Below the pieces are notes generated by a model. It saw nothing but the letters and a program-made list of their open reading frames with translations. It did not search any database and was not told where the DNA came from. Source: Caryophanales bacterium (GTDB lineage Bacteria > Bacillota > Bacilli > Bacillales > Bacillaceae_J). Taken from it: a stretch of 60,413 bases of DNA. The DNA lies in assembly GCA_012840465.1 (NCBI GenBank), contig DULJ01000065.1:1-60413 (forward strand), written 5' to 3'. The position numbers and the translations under genes are program-made. Each line of letters begins with the position of its first letter. The stretch's first letter is position 1. This document shows, one piece after another, positions 44,382 through 53,993 of this stretch.

Positions 44382-44435
44382 GCTGCCTTTTGCCAGCTGG
44401 AACTGCGGTGCCAACTGGCGTACCAACTGCCGCGT

Positions 44436-44495
44436 GGGGACAGGCACCGCCGAACGCACAACTGGCGTACCAACTGCAGTGCGGGGACAGGCACC
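44436..44495 (+). repeat. Paired-box repeat E (34-bp spacer)
   Basis: GGGGACAGGCACC at 44436-44448 and 44483-44495. Extra 12-bp units (AACTGCGGTGCC, AACTGGCGTACC) lie just to the left from about 44400. It separates the convergent argS and ywjE genes. Confidence 0.9.
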
Positions 44496-44503
44496 GCTGA
44501 GTA

Positions 44504-45700
44504 CTACAACAAATCGGAAATCAATGATGAAAAAAACTCCTTGCTGCGCTGTAAAAACGGGCGTTTTTCATACTTTTTTGTCGTTAATTTTTCGGAACGA
44601 TGGAAGGCGTCAATCAAAAACTCATTTCGTATTTTTTCAATAAAGGCCGGGTCCCGGATGAAGCAATTTAGTTCATCATTAATAAAAAAGCTGCGTTTAT
44701 CGAAGTTGGCCGTACCGAAATCGCAAAGCCCATTATCGATTAAAATAATTTTTCCGTGATAAAAGCCGTTCGTGTAGCGGTAAATTTGACAGCCGGCTTT
44801 CAACATTACTTTGAAATAGGGGAACGCCGCTTCTTTTACAAAAAGATGGTCCGCTTTATAAGGCACAAGGATTTTTACGGTTACACCGCGCTTTCTCGCT
44901 GCCAAAATCACTTGCAGTATTTCATACCCAGGGATGAAATAAGGGGTGCCGATTAAGATTTCAGACTTCGAGTTTTTTATCAAATCAATTAATAAATCCT
45001 TCATAAAAGCGCCGTCTGTTGGGAGAAACCGCAGTGGCAAGGGACCCTGCTTCAATTTCGGGAAATAAACCGATTCATTATGCAAGTATTCCTTCGTTGC
45101 CTTTCCCCAATCCAATATAAACTCAGATTGAAGGTCCTGCACGCCGTCGCCACGAATCTTCAAATGGAAATCCTGCCAATATCCAAGGTACGAGTCATGC
45201 CCCAAATACTCTTTTCCAATATTAAAACCGCCAAAATACCCGATGTTTCCATCAATGACCGTGATTTTACGATGATTGCGATAGTTTACAGTATAAAAAA
45301 TGAAAGGAAACCTCGGCTTATTACTAAACGAAAAATGAACACCGCTTTCCCGTAATAGGCGAACTGCTTTCCTTGAAATTCGATAGGAGCCAACCCGATC
45401 TAACAGAAGGCGAACTTTGACCCCTTCCTCCGCCTTCTTTTTTAATAAATTCAAGAAATCATTGCTGATCGAATCATTTTTTACAATATAAAACAAAATA
45501 TGAATGTGGTGCTTTGCGTTTGAAATATCCTCAAACAAATGATTATAAAGTTCTTGTCCGTCTGTGAATAATTGCCAATTGGCATGCCTCTGCGGGTAGT
45601 TTCGTTTTGTAACGGAATTTAGATGCTTCAAGCGACCGAAGAAAAAATCGATGGCAAGCCAGGCTATAAAAATTAACAATATAATTAATATTATAGTCAT
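44504..45700 (-). CDS. ywjE: Cardiolipin synthase-like phospholipase D protein (YwjE)
   Basis: A 398-residue membrane-anchored enzyme of the PLD superfamily. One N-terminal helix, then two HKD-type motifs: NHRKITVIDGNIGYFGG and HGKIILIDNGLCDFGTANFDKRSF. The length and the divergent position next to fadF fit B. subtilis YwjE, a minor cardiolipin synthase. ATG 45700 has GAGGAG 10 nt upstream; 19 further codons upstream are open but unsupported. Confidence 0.9.
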   Translation of the reverse strand: MTIILIILLIFIAWLAIDFFFGRLKHLNSVTKRNYPQRHANWQLFTDGQELYNHLFEDISNAKHHIHILFYIVKNDSISNDFLNLLKKKAEEGVKVRLLLDRVGSYRISRKAVRLLRESGVHFSFSNKPRFPFIFYTVNYRNHRKITVIDGNIGYFGGFNIGKEYLGHDSYLGYWQDFHLKIRGDGVQDLQSEFILDWGKATKEYLHNESVYFPKLKQGPLPLRFLPTDGAFMKDLLIDLIKNSKSEILIGTPYFIPGYEILQVILAARKRGVTVKILVPYKADHLFVKEAAFPYFKVMLKAGCQIYRYTNGFYHGKIILIDNGLCDFGTANFDKRSFFINDELNCFIRDPAFIEKIRNEFLIDAFHRSEKLTTKKYEKRPFLQRSKEFFSSLISDLL

Positions 45701-45794
45701 TACTTTGGACTCCTCAATCATATTTATTGCTATTAGGTAGTATGCACAACTTGACATATAGTTAAGAAAAAATTTTTTTAAAAAAATTGTCGAC

Positions 45795-45831
45795 TGAACG
45801 CTCGCTCAACCCATAATGTTTATGTTATAAT
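45795..45831 (+). promoter_or_regulatory. Candidate fadF promoter with operator-like palindrome
   Basis: TGAACGCTCGCTCA (45795-45808) is an imperfect 14-bp palindrome, followed by a -10 TATAAT at 45826-45831, so a repressor there would cover the -35 area. The shape is like TetR-type FadR operators. A G-rich inverted sequence at 45876-45945 lies between it and the gene. Confidence 0.5.
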
Positions 45832-45971
45832 GTATTCAGAAAATTAACACGCTTTTAAAAATTGAAACTGAGCAAGAAGTGGGACAAGGGACCGGGTTCT
45901 GCGGCTCACCTGCCGGGACACAGTGTCGGACCCTGCGGCCCACAATTCATCACAAAAGGAGAGACTATTTC

Positions 45972-48077
45972 ATGCTGTTAGTGAACTGGATTGCATTTCT
46001 GTTAGTAACTGCCTACGGCATTTATCTATTTTCTTACCTCCTGAAAACAAGATATGAATACATCAAATTGGGTAAAAAAGTAGAATTTGACCGTAAGTAT
46101 AAAGAACGCCTTGACAAAATTTGGGTCATGGTGTTCGGACAAAAGAAGCTAATGAAGGATAAGAAAAGTGGAATTATGCATGTCATGATGTTTTATGGCT
46201 TCTTGCTTGTCCAATTTGGTGCGATTGATTTTATTTGGAAAGGACTCGTGCCTGGGTCGCATCTGCCATTTGGACCATTATATCCGGCGTTTACCTTTTT
46301 CCAAGAGATCGTAACGCTGATAATTTTGGTGGCTGTTATTTTTGCCTTTTATCGCCGCTATATTGAAAAGCTTGCTCGTCTGAAGCGCGGGCTCAAAGCG
46401 GGTTTGGTACTTATTTTTATTGGTTCATTAATGCTTTCTGTTTTACTTGGCAATGGAATGGAGCTTATATGGCACGGTCATGAGCCGACATGGAGTGAGC
46501 CGGTTGCAGGGGGGATTGCTACAATCTTTGCCGGCTTTAGTAAGCCGGTTGCAGTCACCGTTTTTTATATCGCTTGGTGGATTCATTTATTAGTATTGTT
46601 AACTTTCCTTGTTTACGTTCCACAGTCTAAGCATGCCCACTTGATTGCCGGGCCGCTCAACGTCTTTTTCAACAGATTAGACGCTCCTGGAAAGCTTAGA
46701 CCGATTAATTTTGAAGATGAAACACAAGAATCCTTTGGGGTTGGAAAAATAGAGGACTTTACGCAGCACCAGATGATTGACTTTTACGCTTGCGTGGAGT
46801 GTGGCCGTTGTACAAGCATGTGCCCGGCAACGGCAACAGGAAAGCTGCTGTCGCCGATGGATTTGATTGTTAAAATGCGTGACCACCTGACGGAAAAAGG
46901 GGCGGCGATCACGTCACGGGCACCATGGGTACCGACTTTTGCTTTTTCCAATACGGTTGGAAATCAGTTGGCAATGCAAGTCGCTAGTCAAGGAGCGAGC
47001 GAATCTGCTGCAGCTCTGGCTCCTTATGATAAAAGTTTAATCGGCGATGTTATCACGGAAGAGGAAATTTGGGCGTGTACGACGTGCCGTAACTGTGAGG
47101 ACCAATGTCCGGTTATGAATGAACATGTTGAAAAAATAATCGACTTGCGCCGTTACCTTGTTTTAACAGAAGGTAAGGTAAATCCTGATGCACAACGGGC
47201 TATGCAAAACATTGAACGTCAGGGCAACCCATGGGGCATTAGCCGTAAAGAGCGCGAAAACTGGCGTGACCTTCGTGATGATGTTGTGATTAAGACTGTC
47301 AAAGAAATGCAAAAAGCGGGCGAGGAGTTTGAATATTTATTCTGGGTGGGCTCCATGGGTTCTTACGACAATCGCAGCCAAAAGATTGCTTTATCATTTG
47401 CAAAATTAATGAATGAAGCGGGAGTTTCGTTTGCAATTTTGGGAAATAAAGAAAAGAACTCCGGGGATACCCCGCGCCGCCTAGGAAATGAATTTTTATT
47501 CCAAGAGCTGGCAGGTGGAAATATTGCTGAAATTGAAAAGAGCGGTGCGAAAAGAATCGTAACGATCGACCCGCACGCCTACAACACATTGAAAAATGAA
47601 TACATGGATTTCGGATTTGAAGCCGAAGTGTATCACCATACCGAGGTGTTGGCGCAGCTGCTGAAAGAAGGCCGTTTGGTGCCAAAATATGAATTGGATG
47701 AAACGATCACGTTCCATGACTCTTGCTATCTTGGTCGTTACAACGAAATTTACGATCAACCGCGTGCAATATTAAAAGCGATTCCTGGGGTCAAGCTTGT
47801 TGAAATGAAGCGCAACCGTGATACAGCAATGTGCTGTGGTGCCGGCGGTGGTTTAATGTGGATGGAAGAGCATGTTGGCGACCGCATTAACGTAACCCGC
47901 ACAGAGCAAGCGCTTGAAGTGAATCCATCGGTTATTTCGAGTGGATGTCCATATTGCTTAACGATGTTAAGTGATGGCACGAAAGCGAAGGAAGTAGAAG
48001 ACAAGGTAAAAACCTACGATGTGGCAGAATTGCTGGAGCTGGCGGTTTATCGTAAGGAAGAAGAGATTGTGCAATAA
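45972..48077 (+). CDS. fadF: Membrane iron-sulfur electron-transfer protein FadF
   Basis: A 701-residue (Fe-S)-binding oxidoreductase: about six membrane helices in the N-terminal third, two 4Fe-4S clusters (CVECGRCTSMCP, CTTCRNCEDQCP) and two C-terminal CCG domains (MCCGAGGG; SSGCPYC). It should take electrons from acyl-CoA dehydrogenases (via ETF) to menaquinone. B. subtilis YwjF/FadF is part of the FadR regulon. ATG 45972 follows AGGAG; the frame upstream is open but covers the promoter region. Confidence 0.94.
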   Translation: MLLVNWIAFLLVTAYGIYLFSYLLKTRYEYIKLGKKVEFDRKYKERLDKIWVMVFGQKKLMKDKKSGIMHVMMFYGFLLVQFGAIDFIWKGLVPGSHLPFGPLYPAFTFFQEIVTLIILVAVIFAFYRRYIEKLARLKRGLKAGLVLIFIGSLMLSVLLGNGMELIWHGHEPTWSEPVAGGIATIFAGFSKPVAVTVFYIAWWIHLLVLLTFLVYVPQSKHAHLIAGPLNVFFNRLDAPGKLRPINFEDETQESFGVGKIEDFTQHQMIDFYACVECGRCTSMCPATATGKLLSPMDLIVKMRDHLTEKGAAITSRAPWVPTFAFSNTVGNQLAMQVASQGASESAAALAPYDKSLIGDVITEEEIWACTTCRNCEDQCPVMNEHVEKIIDLRRYLVLTEGKVNPDAQRAMQNIERQGNPWGISRKERENWRDLRDDVVIKTVKEMQKAGEEFEYLFWVGSMGSYDNRSQKIALSFAKLMNEAGVSFAILGNKEKNSGDTPRRLGNEFLFQELAGGNIAEIEKSGAKRIVTIDPHAYNTLKNEYMDFGFEAEVYHHTEVLAQLLKEGRLVPKYELDETITFHDSCYLGRYNEIYDQPRAILKAIPGVKLVEMKRNRDTAMCCGAGGGLMWMEEHVGDRINVTRTEQALEVNPSVISSGCPYCLTMLSDGTKAKEVEDKVKTYDVAELLELAVYRKEEEIVQ

Positions 48078-48223
48078 GAGGTTCATACGGGGGCGGGTTT
48101 CCTGTCCCAGTTAGACTCTCTGTCCCACTTTTTGCATAGCTATTGATGGAGGGTTCGGTCAAATAAAAATGCTTTAGTGGGACCAATCATTGACATATCT
48201 TTATTTTAAAAGGGGGAAGAGAA

Positions 48224-49414
48224 ATGACAAGGACAGTGATTGTAAGTGGTGCAAGAACACCATTTGGACGGTTTGGCGGTGGATTAAGCGCTCTATCAGC
48301 TGTGCAATTAGGCGGTATTGCTATTAAGGAAGCACTTCAACGGGCTGACATCGCCGGGTCAGAGGTTGGGGAAGTCATTATGGGAACTGTTTTGCAGGGG
48401 GGGCAAGGACAAATTCCTTCACGCCAGGCAGCCCGAGAGGCCGGCATTCCTTGGGAGGTCCAGACGGAAACCATTAATAAAGTTTGTGCATCGGGACTTA
48501 GAAGCGTAACGTTAGCGGATCAAATTATTCGCGTTGGCGATCAAGAGGTGATTGTTGCTGGTGGGATGGAATCAATGACCAACGCCCCTTACTTCATGCC
48601 TTCGGCCCGCTTTGGAGCGCGGATGGGAGACACGAGAATTGTGGACCTGATGGTTCATGACGGTCTAACATGCTCCTTCAAAAAAGTCCACATGGGTACA
48701 TATGGAAACAGCACGGCAGAGGAATTCGGATTGACACGTGAACAACAGGATGAATGGTCGCTACGCAGTCACGAGCGGGCAATCGCTGCGATGGAGGCTG
48801 GAAAATTCAAAAAGGAGATTGTAGCCGTCAAGGTGCCGCAAAAAAAGGGTGAGCCAATGGTTATTGATACAGATGAAGGTCCACGGAAGGACACATCTCT
48901 TGAAAAACTGAGCAAGCTGCCACCTGCGTTTGGTCCTGAAGGCACGATTACGGCAGGGAATGCACCAGGTGTTAACGACGGTGCCGGTGCCCTCGTTCTA
49001 ATGTCTGAAGAACGCGCCCTTAAAGAGGGAAAGCCAATCATGGCAGCGATTGTCGGTCATGCCGCGATCGCTGTAGAAGCTCATCGATTCCCTGAAACAC
49101 CAGGGCTTGTCATTAATGAACTTCTACGTAAAACAGGGAAGTCACTAGAGGAAATCGCACTATTTGAAATTAACGAAGCTTTTGCCGCAGTGGCTTTAAC
49201 AAGTGAAAAAGTTGCCGAACTCGATCCAGAAAAGGTGAACGTAAACGGTGGTGCTGTAGCGCTTGGACATCCAATTGGTGCGAGCGGCACACGAATTATT
49301 TTAACATTAATTCATGAATTAAAACGCCGCGGTGGCGGACTGGGTATCGCAGCGATTTGCAGCGGAGGCGGTCAAGGCGATGCGATCATGGTTGAAGTGG
49401 GGTATCAAAACTAG
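48224..49414 (+). CDS. mmgA: Acetyl-CoA C-acetyltransferase (thiolase)
   Basis: A 396-residue thiolase that splits or forms acetoacetyl-CoA. The acylated Cys is in [10 protein letters not shown], with HPIGASGTR and CSGGGQGDA as the second and third active-site motifs. It corresponds to B. subtilis MmgA or YhfS-type thiolases and fits a beta-oxidation operon. AGGGGGAAG precedes ATG 48224. Confidence 0.94.
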   Translation: MTRTVIVSGARTPFGRFGGGLSALSAVQLGGIAIKEALQRADIAGSEVGEVIMGTVLQGGQGQIPSRQAAREAGIPWEVQTETINKVCASGLRSVTLADQIIRVGDQEVIVAGGMESMTNAPYFMPSARFGARMGDTRIVDLMVHDGLTCSFKKVHMGTYGNSTAEEFGLTREQQDEWSLRSHERAIAAMEAGKFKKEIVAVKVPQKKGEPMVIDTDEGPRKDTSLEKLSKLPPAFGPEGTITAGNAPGVNDGAGALVLMSEERALKEGKPIMAAIVGHAAIAVEAHRFPETPGLVINELLRKTGKSLEEIALFEINEAFAAVALTSEKVAELDPEKVNVNGGAVALGHPIGASGTRIILTLIHELKRRGGGLGIAAICSGGGQGDAIMVEVGYQN

Positions 49415-49543
49415 TTTCGGCATGGAGCACCCGAAACGAATATAAAACTTGCTAATTTCCCGGGTAAAAGACGTAAATTCAACTAGTCCCGCAATCCCGG
49501 GGTTAATTTTATAAAAAGTAAACAAAACTGGGGGAATCGAAGC

Positions 49544-50395
49544 ATGAGCATTCAAAAAGTGATGGTAATTGGGGCAGGACAAATGGGGTCTGGGATTGCA
49601 CAAGTATGTGCGATGGCGGGCTTCGATGTTATTTTACAAGACTTAAAACAAGCATTCTTAGACCGCGGCATGGGGATAATTGATAAGAACCTGCAGCGTC
49701 AGGTTGACAAAGACCGGATGACTTCCGACGAAAAAACGGCCATCCTTGCGCGCCTGCAACCGTCCACAGATATCCAATCTGCAAGTGAAGTGGACATCGT
49801 TATTGAAGCAGCGGTTGAAAATATGGAAATCAAAAGTAGCATCTTCAAGCAGCTTGATGAAATTGCGCCCGCCCATACAATTTTGGCAACGAATACATCT
49901 TCACTGCCAATTACCGAGATTGCGGCCGTAACAAAGCGTCCGGAAAAGGTAATCGGTATGCATTTTATGAATCCGGTTCCGGTGATGAAGCTTGTTGAGA
50001 TCATTCGTGGCCTAGCAACAGCGGATGAAGTGTATCAGGCGATCGAAGACATGACGAAAAAGTTGAATAAAGTGCCGGTTGAAGTGAATGATTTCCCAGG
50101 CTTCGTTGCAAACCGCGTACTTATGCCGATGATCAACGAGGCGATTTACACTGTTTATGAAGGGGTCGCAACTCCTGAAGCAGTGGACGAAGTGATGAAG
50201 CTTGGCATGAACCATCCAATGGGGCCGTTAACTTTAGCGGATTTCATCGGACTTGATACTTGCTTATACATTATGGAAGTCCTACATGAAGGATTTGGCG
50301 ATGACAAATATCGTCCATGTCCATTGCTAAGAAAGTATGTAAAAGCAGGCTGGTTAGGTAAAAAGTCAGGTCGCGGCTTCTATAAATACGAATAA
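49544..50395 (+). CDS. mmgB: 3-hydroxybutyryl-CoA dehydrogenase
   Basis: A 283-residue NAD-dependent 3-hydroxyacyl-CoA dehydrogenase. GAGQMGSGIAQVCAMAG is the dinucleotide loop; GMHFMNPVPVMKLVEI with the active-site His and NDFPGFVANRVLMPMINEAI are diagnostic. No enoyl-CoA hydratase domain is fused. B. subtilis MmgB is the closest type. It follows the thiolase gene by 129 bp. Confidence 0.95.
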   Translation: MSIQKVMVIGAGQMGSGIAQVCAMAGFDVILQDLKQAFLDRGMGIIDKNLQRQVDKDRMTSDEKTAILARLQPSTDIQSASEVDIVIEAAVENMEIKSSIFKQLDEIAPAHTILATNTSSLPITEIAAVTKRPEKVIGMHFMNPVPVMKLVEIIRGLATADEVYQAIEDMTKKLNKVPVEVNDFPGFVANRVLMPMINEAIYTVYEGVATPEAVDEVMKLGMNHPMGPLTLADFIGLDTCLYIMEVLHEGFGDDKYRPCPLLRKYVKAGWLGKKSGRGFYKYE

Positions 50396-50523
50396 CATAA
50401 AGTGAAACTCCCATCAGTGGGGGACTTACTGCACGTTAAAGCGGGATAAACTAAATACGTTTTGGGCGCTTTTGCGCAAAATGATCTTTACAAGCACGAT
50501 TAACGATTAGGGTAAAAAAAAAG

Positions 50524-50560
50524 CGGAGCATGCGGCGAACTCACATGACTCCGACCCTTT
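50524..50560 (+). terminator. Possible terminator before the acyl-CoA dehydrogenases
   Basis: CGGAG/CTCCG with CATG/CATG forms a stem (50524-50553) followed by a C/T-rich run. The T-tract is interrupted, so read-through is likely. Confidence 0.45.
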
Positions 50561-50650
50561 TTCTCAAAAGTTAAAATGAGCGCACACTCATCTCAAACTA
50601 AGGCTTGTTCATTCATTTTCAGCAGGAAAGGCGCTAAGGAGGACAATACT

Positions 50651-51793
50651 ATGGATCTGAAATTTACCGAAGAACAAGAAATGATGCAAAAAATGGTCCG
50701 AGACTTTGCCCAAACTGAAATTGCTCCTTTTATTGAAAGAATGGAAGAGCATGATGAGTTTCCAACAGACATACTAAACAAGATGGCTGCGCTGGGCTTG
50801 ATGGGAATCACGATTCCTGAAGAGTACGGTGGGGCTGGGATGGATTACACATCCTACGTCATCGCCATCAACGAGATTTCTAAGGTAAGTGCAACGACGG
50901 GTGTTATTTTATCTGTTCATACATCGGTTGGAACTAATCCGATTCTCTATTTTGGAACGGAAGCGCAAAAGCAAAAGTATGTTACGAAGCTTGCCAGGGG
51001 TGAGTTTTTAGGGGCATTTGCATTGACAGAACCTAACGCCGGTTCAGATGCGGCAAGCCTTAAAACACGTGCTGTAAAAGAGGGGGACTTTTACGTTTTA
51101 AACGGTTCAAAAATTTTCATCACCAATGGCGGTGAGGCAGACACGTATATCGTTTTTGCGATCACGGATGTTGAAAAAGGTTCAAAAGGAATTTCTGCTT
51201 TTATAGTAGAAAAAAATACGCCGGGTTTGATCATTGGTAAAAATGAACATAAAATGGGACTTCACGGTTCAAGAACGGTGCAATTAACGTTCGAGGATTG
51301 TAAGGTGCCAGCTGAAAACCTTCTTGGTGCGGAAGGGGAAGGCTTTACAATTGCGATGAGCAATCTTGAATACGGACGCATCGGAATTGCAGCCCAAGCG
51401 CTCGGAATTGCAGAAGTGGCATTAGAGGCGGCGGTTAACTACGCCAAAGAGCGCGAGCAGTTTGGCAAACCAATAGCCCTCCAGCAAGGGATTGGCTTTA
51501 AGCTCGCTGATATGGCAACAGCGGTGGAAGCTTCAAAACTATTAGTCTATCGAGCTGCTCATTTAAAATTGCAAGGACTTCCGTGCGGGCAGGAAGCATC
51601 AATGGCGAAGCTTTTTGCATCAAGAACGGCGATGGAGGTTGCAACAGAAGCAATCCAAGTATTTGGCGGCTACGGCTATACAAAGGAATATCCTGTTGAA
51701 CGCTATTTCCGTGACGCGAAGATTTGCGAAATCTACGAAGGTACAAGCGAGATTCAGCGAATTGTTATTAATCGAAAGTTGATTGCAGATTAA
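50651..51793 (+). CDS. Acyl-CoA dehydrogenase (first of two)
   Basis: A 380-residue FAD enzyme that oxidises acyl-CoA to enoyl-Co[18 protein letters not shown] and [13 protein letters not shown] are the FAD-binding segments; [10 protein letters not shown] carries the catalytic Glu. Similar to B. subtilis MmgC/AcdA. AAGGAGG precedes ATG 50651. The next gene is a close paralogue, so the pair may differ in chain length or branched-substrate preference. Confidence 0.93.
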   Translation: MDLKFTEEQEMMQKMVRDFAQTEIAPFIERMEEHDEFPTDILNKMAALGLMGITIPEEYGGAGMDYTSYVIAINEISKVSATTGVILSVHTSVGTNPILYFGTEAQKQKYVTKLARGEFLGAFALTEPNAGSDAASLKTRAVKEGDFYVLNGSKIFITNGGEADTYIVFAITDVEKGSKGISAFIVEKNTPGLIIGKNEHKMGLHGSRTVQLTFEDCKVPAENLLGAEGEGFTIAMSNLEYGRIGIAAQALGIAEVALEAAVNYAKEREQFGKPIALQQGIGFKLADMATAVEASKLLVYRAAHLKLQGLPCGQEASMAKLFASRTAMEVATEAIQVFGGYGYTKEYPVERYFRDAKICEIYEGTSEIQRIVINRKLIAD

Positions 51794-51830
51794 TTTCATT
51801 CAATTGTAGGTTTTAATTGTACGTTTTAAT

Positions 51831-51848
51831 TGACTGAGCCCTCAGTCA
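51831..51848 (+). promoter_or_regulatory. Perfect 18-bp palindrome upstream of acdA (TetR operator candidate)
   Basis: TGACTGAG (51831-51838), CC, CTCAGTCA (51841-51848): arms match exactly. It lies 70 bp before ATG 51918. TetR regulators of fatty-acid and acyl-CoA pathways bind TGACTGA-like palindromes; a TetR gene follows at 53292. Confidence 0.7.
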
Positions 51849-51917
51849 GAATTTAATACGCATAGCTGATTTATTTTTACAAAAAAATAAAAATTAAAAA
51901 TCTAGGGGGACGTAAAA

Positions 51918-53060
51918 ATGAATTTCCAATTATCTGAAGAACATGAAATGCTTCGCAAAATGATTCGTGAATTTGCAAACGAGGTGGTTGCGCCAACTGC
52001 GGCTGAACGCGACGAAGAAGCACGTTTTGATCGTGAAATTTTCAACCAAATGGCTGAATTAGGTCTTACAGGGATTCCATGGCCTGAGGAATACGGCGGC
52101 AGTGGCTTCGATTATTTAGCCTATGTGATTGCAGTTGAAGAACTCTCCCGCGTATGCGCGTCAACAGGGGTAACGTTGTCAGCACACGTTTCATTAGCAG
52201 GCTGGCCGATTTTTAAATTCGGTTCAGAAGAGCAAAAACAAAAATATTTACGCCCCATGGCGGAAGGAAAGAAAATTGGTGCTTACGGTTTAACAGAACC
52301 AGGTGCGGGCTCTGATGCAGGTGGCATGAAAACAAACGCGAAGCTTGTGGGCGATGAGTATATTTTAAATGGATCAAAAATCTTCATTACCAATGGCGGG
52401 GTTGCTGACACTTATGTCGTGTTTGCGGTAACTGATCCGGAACAAAAAACAAAAGGCGTAAGTGCGTTTATTGTTGAAAAAGACTTCCCAGGCTTCTCTG
52501 TAGGTAAAAAAGAAAATAAACTGGGTATTCGTTCATCACCTACAACAGAAATTATTTTCGAAGATTGCCATGTTCCAAAAGAAAACCTTCTTGGAAAAGA
52601 AGGCGAGGGCTTCAAAATTGCGATGAGGACACTAGACGGCGGCCGTAACGGCATCGCTGCTCAAGCCGTCGGAATCGCGCAAGGTGCACTAGATGCAGCA
52701 GTTGCTTATGCAAAAGAACGCAAACAGTTCGGCAAGCCAATTGCACTGCAGCAAGGAATCGGCTTCAAACTTGCGGATATGGCAACAGCGATTGAAGCTT
52801 CAAGACTATTAACCTATCAAGCGGCATGGAAAGAGTCAGCAGGGCTACCATACGGTCAAGCATCGGCAATGGCGAAGTTAATGGCAGGCGACACTGCAAT
52901 GAAAGTGACAACTGACGCTATTCAAGTGTTCGGCGGCTACGGCTATACGAAAGAATATCCAGTGGAACGCTTCATGCGCGACGCGAAAATTACACAAATT
53001 TATGAAGGAACACAAGAAATTCAACGTCTAGTAATCTCAAGAATGTTGATTGCAGACTAG
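51918..53060 (+). CDS. acdA: Acyl-CoA dehydrogenase AcdA-like (second of two)
   Basis: A 380-residue FAD acyl-CoA dehydrogenase, paralogous to the preceding gene. [30 protein letters not shown] and [13 protein letters not shown] with the catalytic Glu are present. It matches B. subtilis AcdA in length. It has its own palindromic operator candidate and therefore probably its own promoter. Confidence 0.94.
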   Translation: MNFQLSEEHEMLRKMIREFANEVVAPTAAERDEEARFDREIFNQMAELGLTGIPWPEEYGGSGFDYLAYVIAVEELSRVCASTGVTLSAHVSLAGWPIFKFGSEEQKQKYLRPMAEGKKIGAYGLTEPGAGSDAGGMKTNAKLVGDEYILNGSKIFITNGGVADTYVVFAVTDPEQKTKGVSAFIVEKDFPGFSVGKKENKLGIRSSPTTEIIFEDCHVPKENLLGKEGEGFKIAMRTLDGGRNGIAAQAVGIAQGALDAAVAYAKERKQFGKPIALQQGIGFKLADMATAIEASRLLTYQAAWKESAGLPYGQASAMAKLMAGDTAMKVTTDAIQVFGGYGYTKEYPVERFMRDAKITQIYEGTQEIQRLVISRMLIAD

Positions 53061-53143
53061 GTTACTCTGGTGGTAGAGAACTATTTACGCTTTGACACAA
53101 AGCAATCTTTTTAGTAAAAATAATCGCGCTTCCAGACTTAATG

Positions 53144-53257
53144 TGGTAAATTTTTAGGTGCAATAGAAGAATATTATCCGAATTTACCATAATATTGTCG
53201 GGAAACGATTAGTTATTGTCTGGTACTGGGGTTTTATTGCAACAAAACCCAGTACCA
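53144..53257 (+). promoter_or_regulatory. Two inverted repeats ahead of the TetR gene
   Basis: TGGTAAATT (53144-53152) pairs with AATTTACCA (53181-53189). A second hairpin GGTACTGGG(G)TTTT / AAAACCCAGTACC (53222-53256) has 13 bp and a one-base bulge. Neither has a T-tract; they may be operators or mRNA structures. Space between acdA and the TetR gene is 231 bp. Confidence 0.5.
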
Positions 53258-53291
53258 ATTGCATTTCTTTTCCCAAGAAGGAGGGAATGTT

Positions 53292-53924
53292 TTGACAACA
53301 AAACGCGAAGTACTTGCTTCTGTCAAAGACGAGAAGCTGATTCAAAAAAGACGGGATCAAATGATAAAGGGTGCTGTAAAGCTTTTTATCAAAAAAGGTT
53401 TTCACCGAAGTACGACGAGGGAGATCGCCAATGCGGCCGGCTTCAGCATCGGTACGCTTTATGAGTATATACGCACAAAAGAGGATGTTCTTTATTTAGT
53501 ATGTGATTCCATTTATGACCAGGTACAACAACGGATGCAGCAGGTTATTGATACGGACCGTGGCAATCTTGAAAGTCTCCGTGATGCTGTGACCGCGTAT
53601 TTTAAGGTTATGGATGAGATGCAGAACGAGGTTTTGGTTATGTATCAGGAAGCGAAATCCTTGACGAAGGATGCACTTCCTTATGTATTGAAAAAAGAGT
53701 TCGAGATGGTTGGGATGTTTCAAACGGTTATCAAGGGGTGTGTTCACAATAAAGAGCTATCCTTAAGTGAACGTGAGATCGAGTTCATCGCTCATAATAT
53801 TTTTGTACAAGGACAAATGTGGGCATTTCGCCGCTGGTTTTTTCAAAAAATGTATACGCTTGAGGAATATACAGAGCTACAAATCAATCAGCTGTTATAT
53901 GGGGTAAAGGGAAAAGGAAAGTGA
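53292..53924 (+). CDS. TetR/AcrR-family regulator (FadR/acyl-CoA type)
   Basis: A 210-residue TetR protein. Helix-turn-helix STTREIANAAGFSIGTLYEYIRTKEDV is clear; the C-terminal ligand domain is of the kind found with fatty-acid degradation genes. TTG 53292 is used because AGGAGGG lies 8 nt upstream. Its location inside the acyl-CoA block and the palindromes nearby make it the likely repressor of this set. Confidence 0.9.
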   Translation: MTTKREVLASVKDEKLIQKRRDQMIKGAVKLFIKKGFHRSTTREIANAAGFSIGTLYEYIRTKEDVLYLVCDSIYDQVQQRMQQVIDTDRGNLESLRDAVTAYFKVMDEMQNEVLVMYQEAKSLTKDALPYVLKKEFEMVGMFQTVIKGCVHNKELSLSEREIEFIAHNIFVQGQMWAFRRWFFQKMYTLEEYTELQINQLLYGVKGKGK

Positions 53925-53993
53925 TCAATTTAATTTCGGGTATCCGGGTATCCGGGAAATCTGTTGATAATTAGTGTAAAAGGGGGAGTTGAA

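Noticed and set aside
44306-44759. Overlapping plus-strand frames after argS with GDRHR-like ends
   Set aside because: Translations of the argS terminator and of the paired-box repeat in different frames; no ribosome binding sites.
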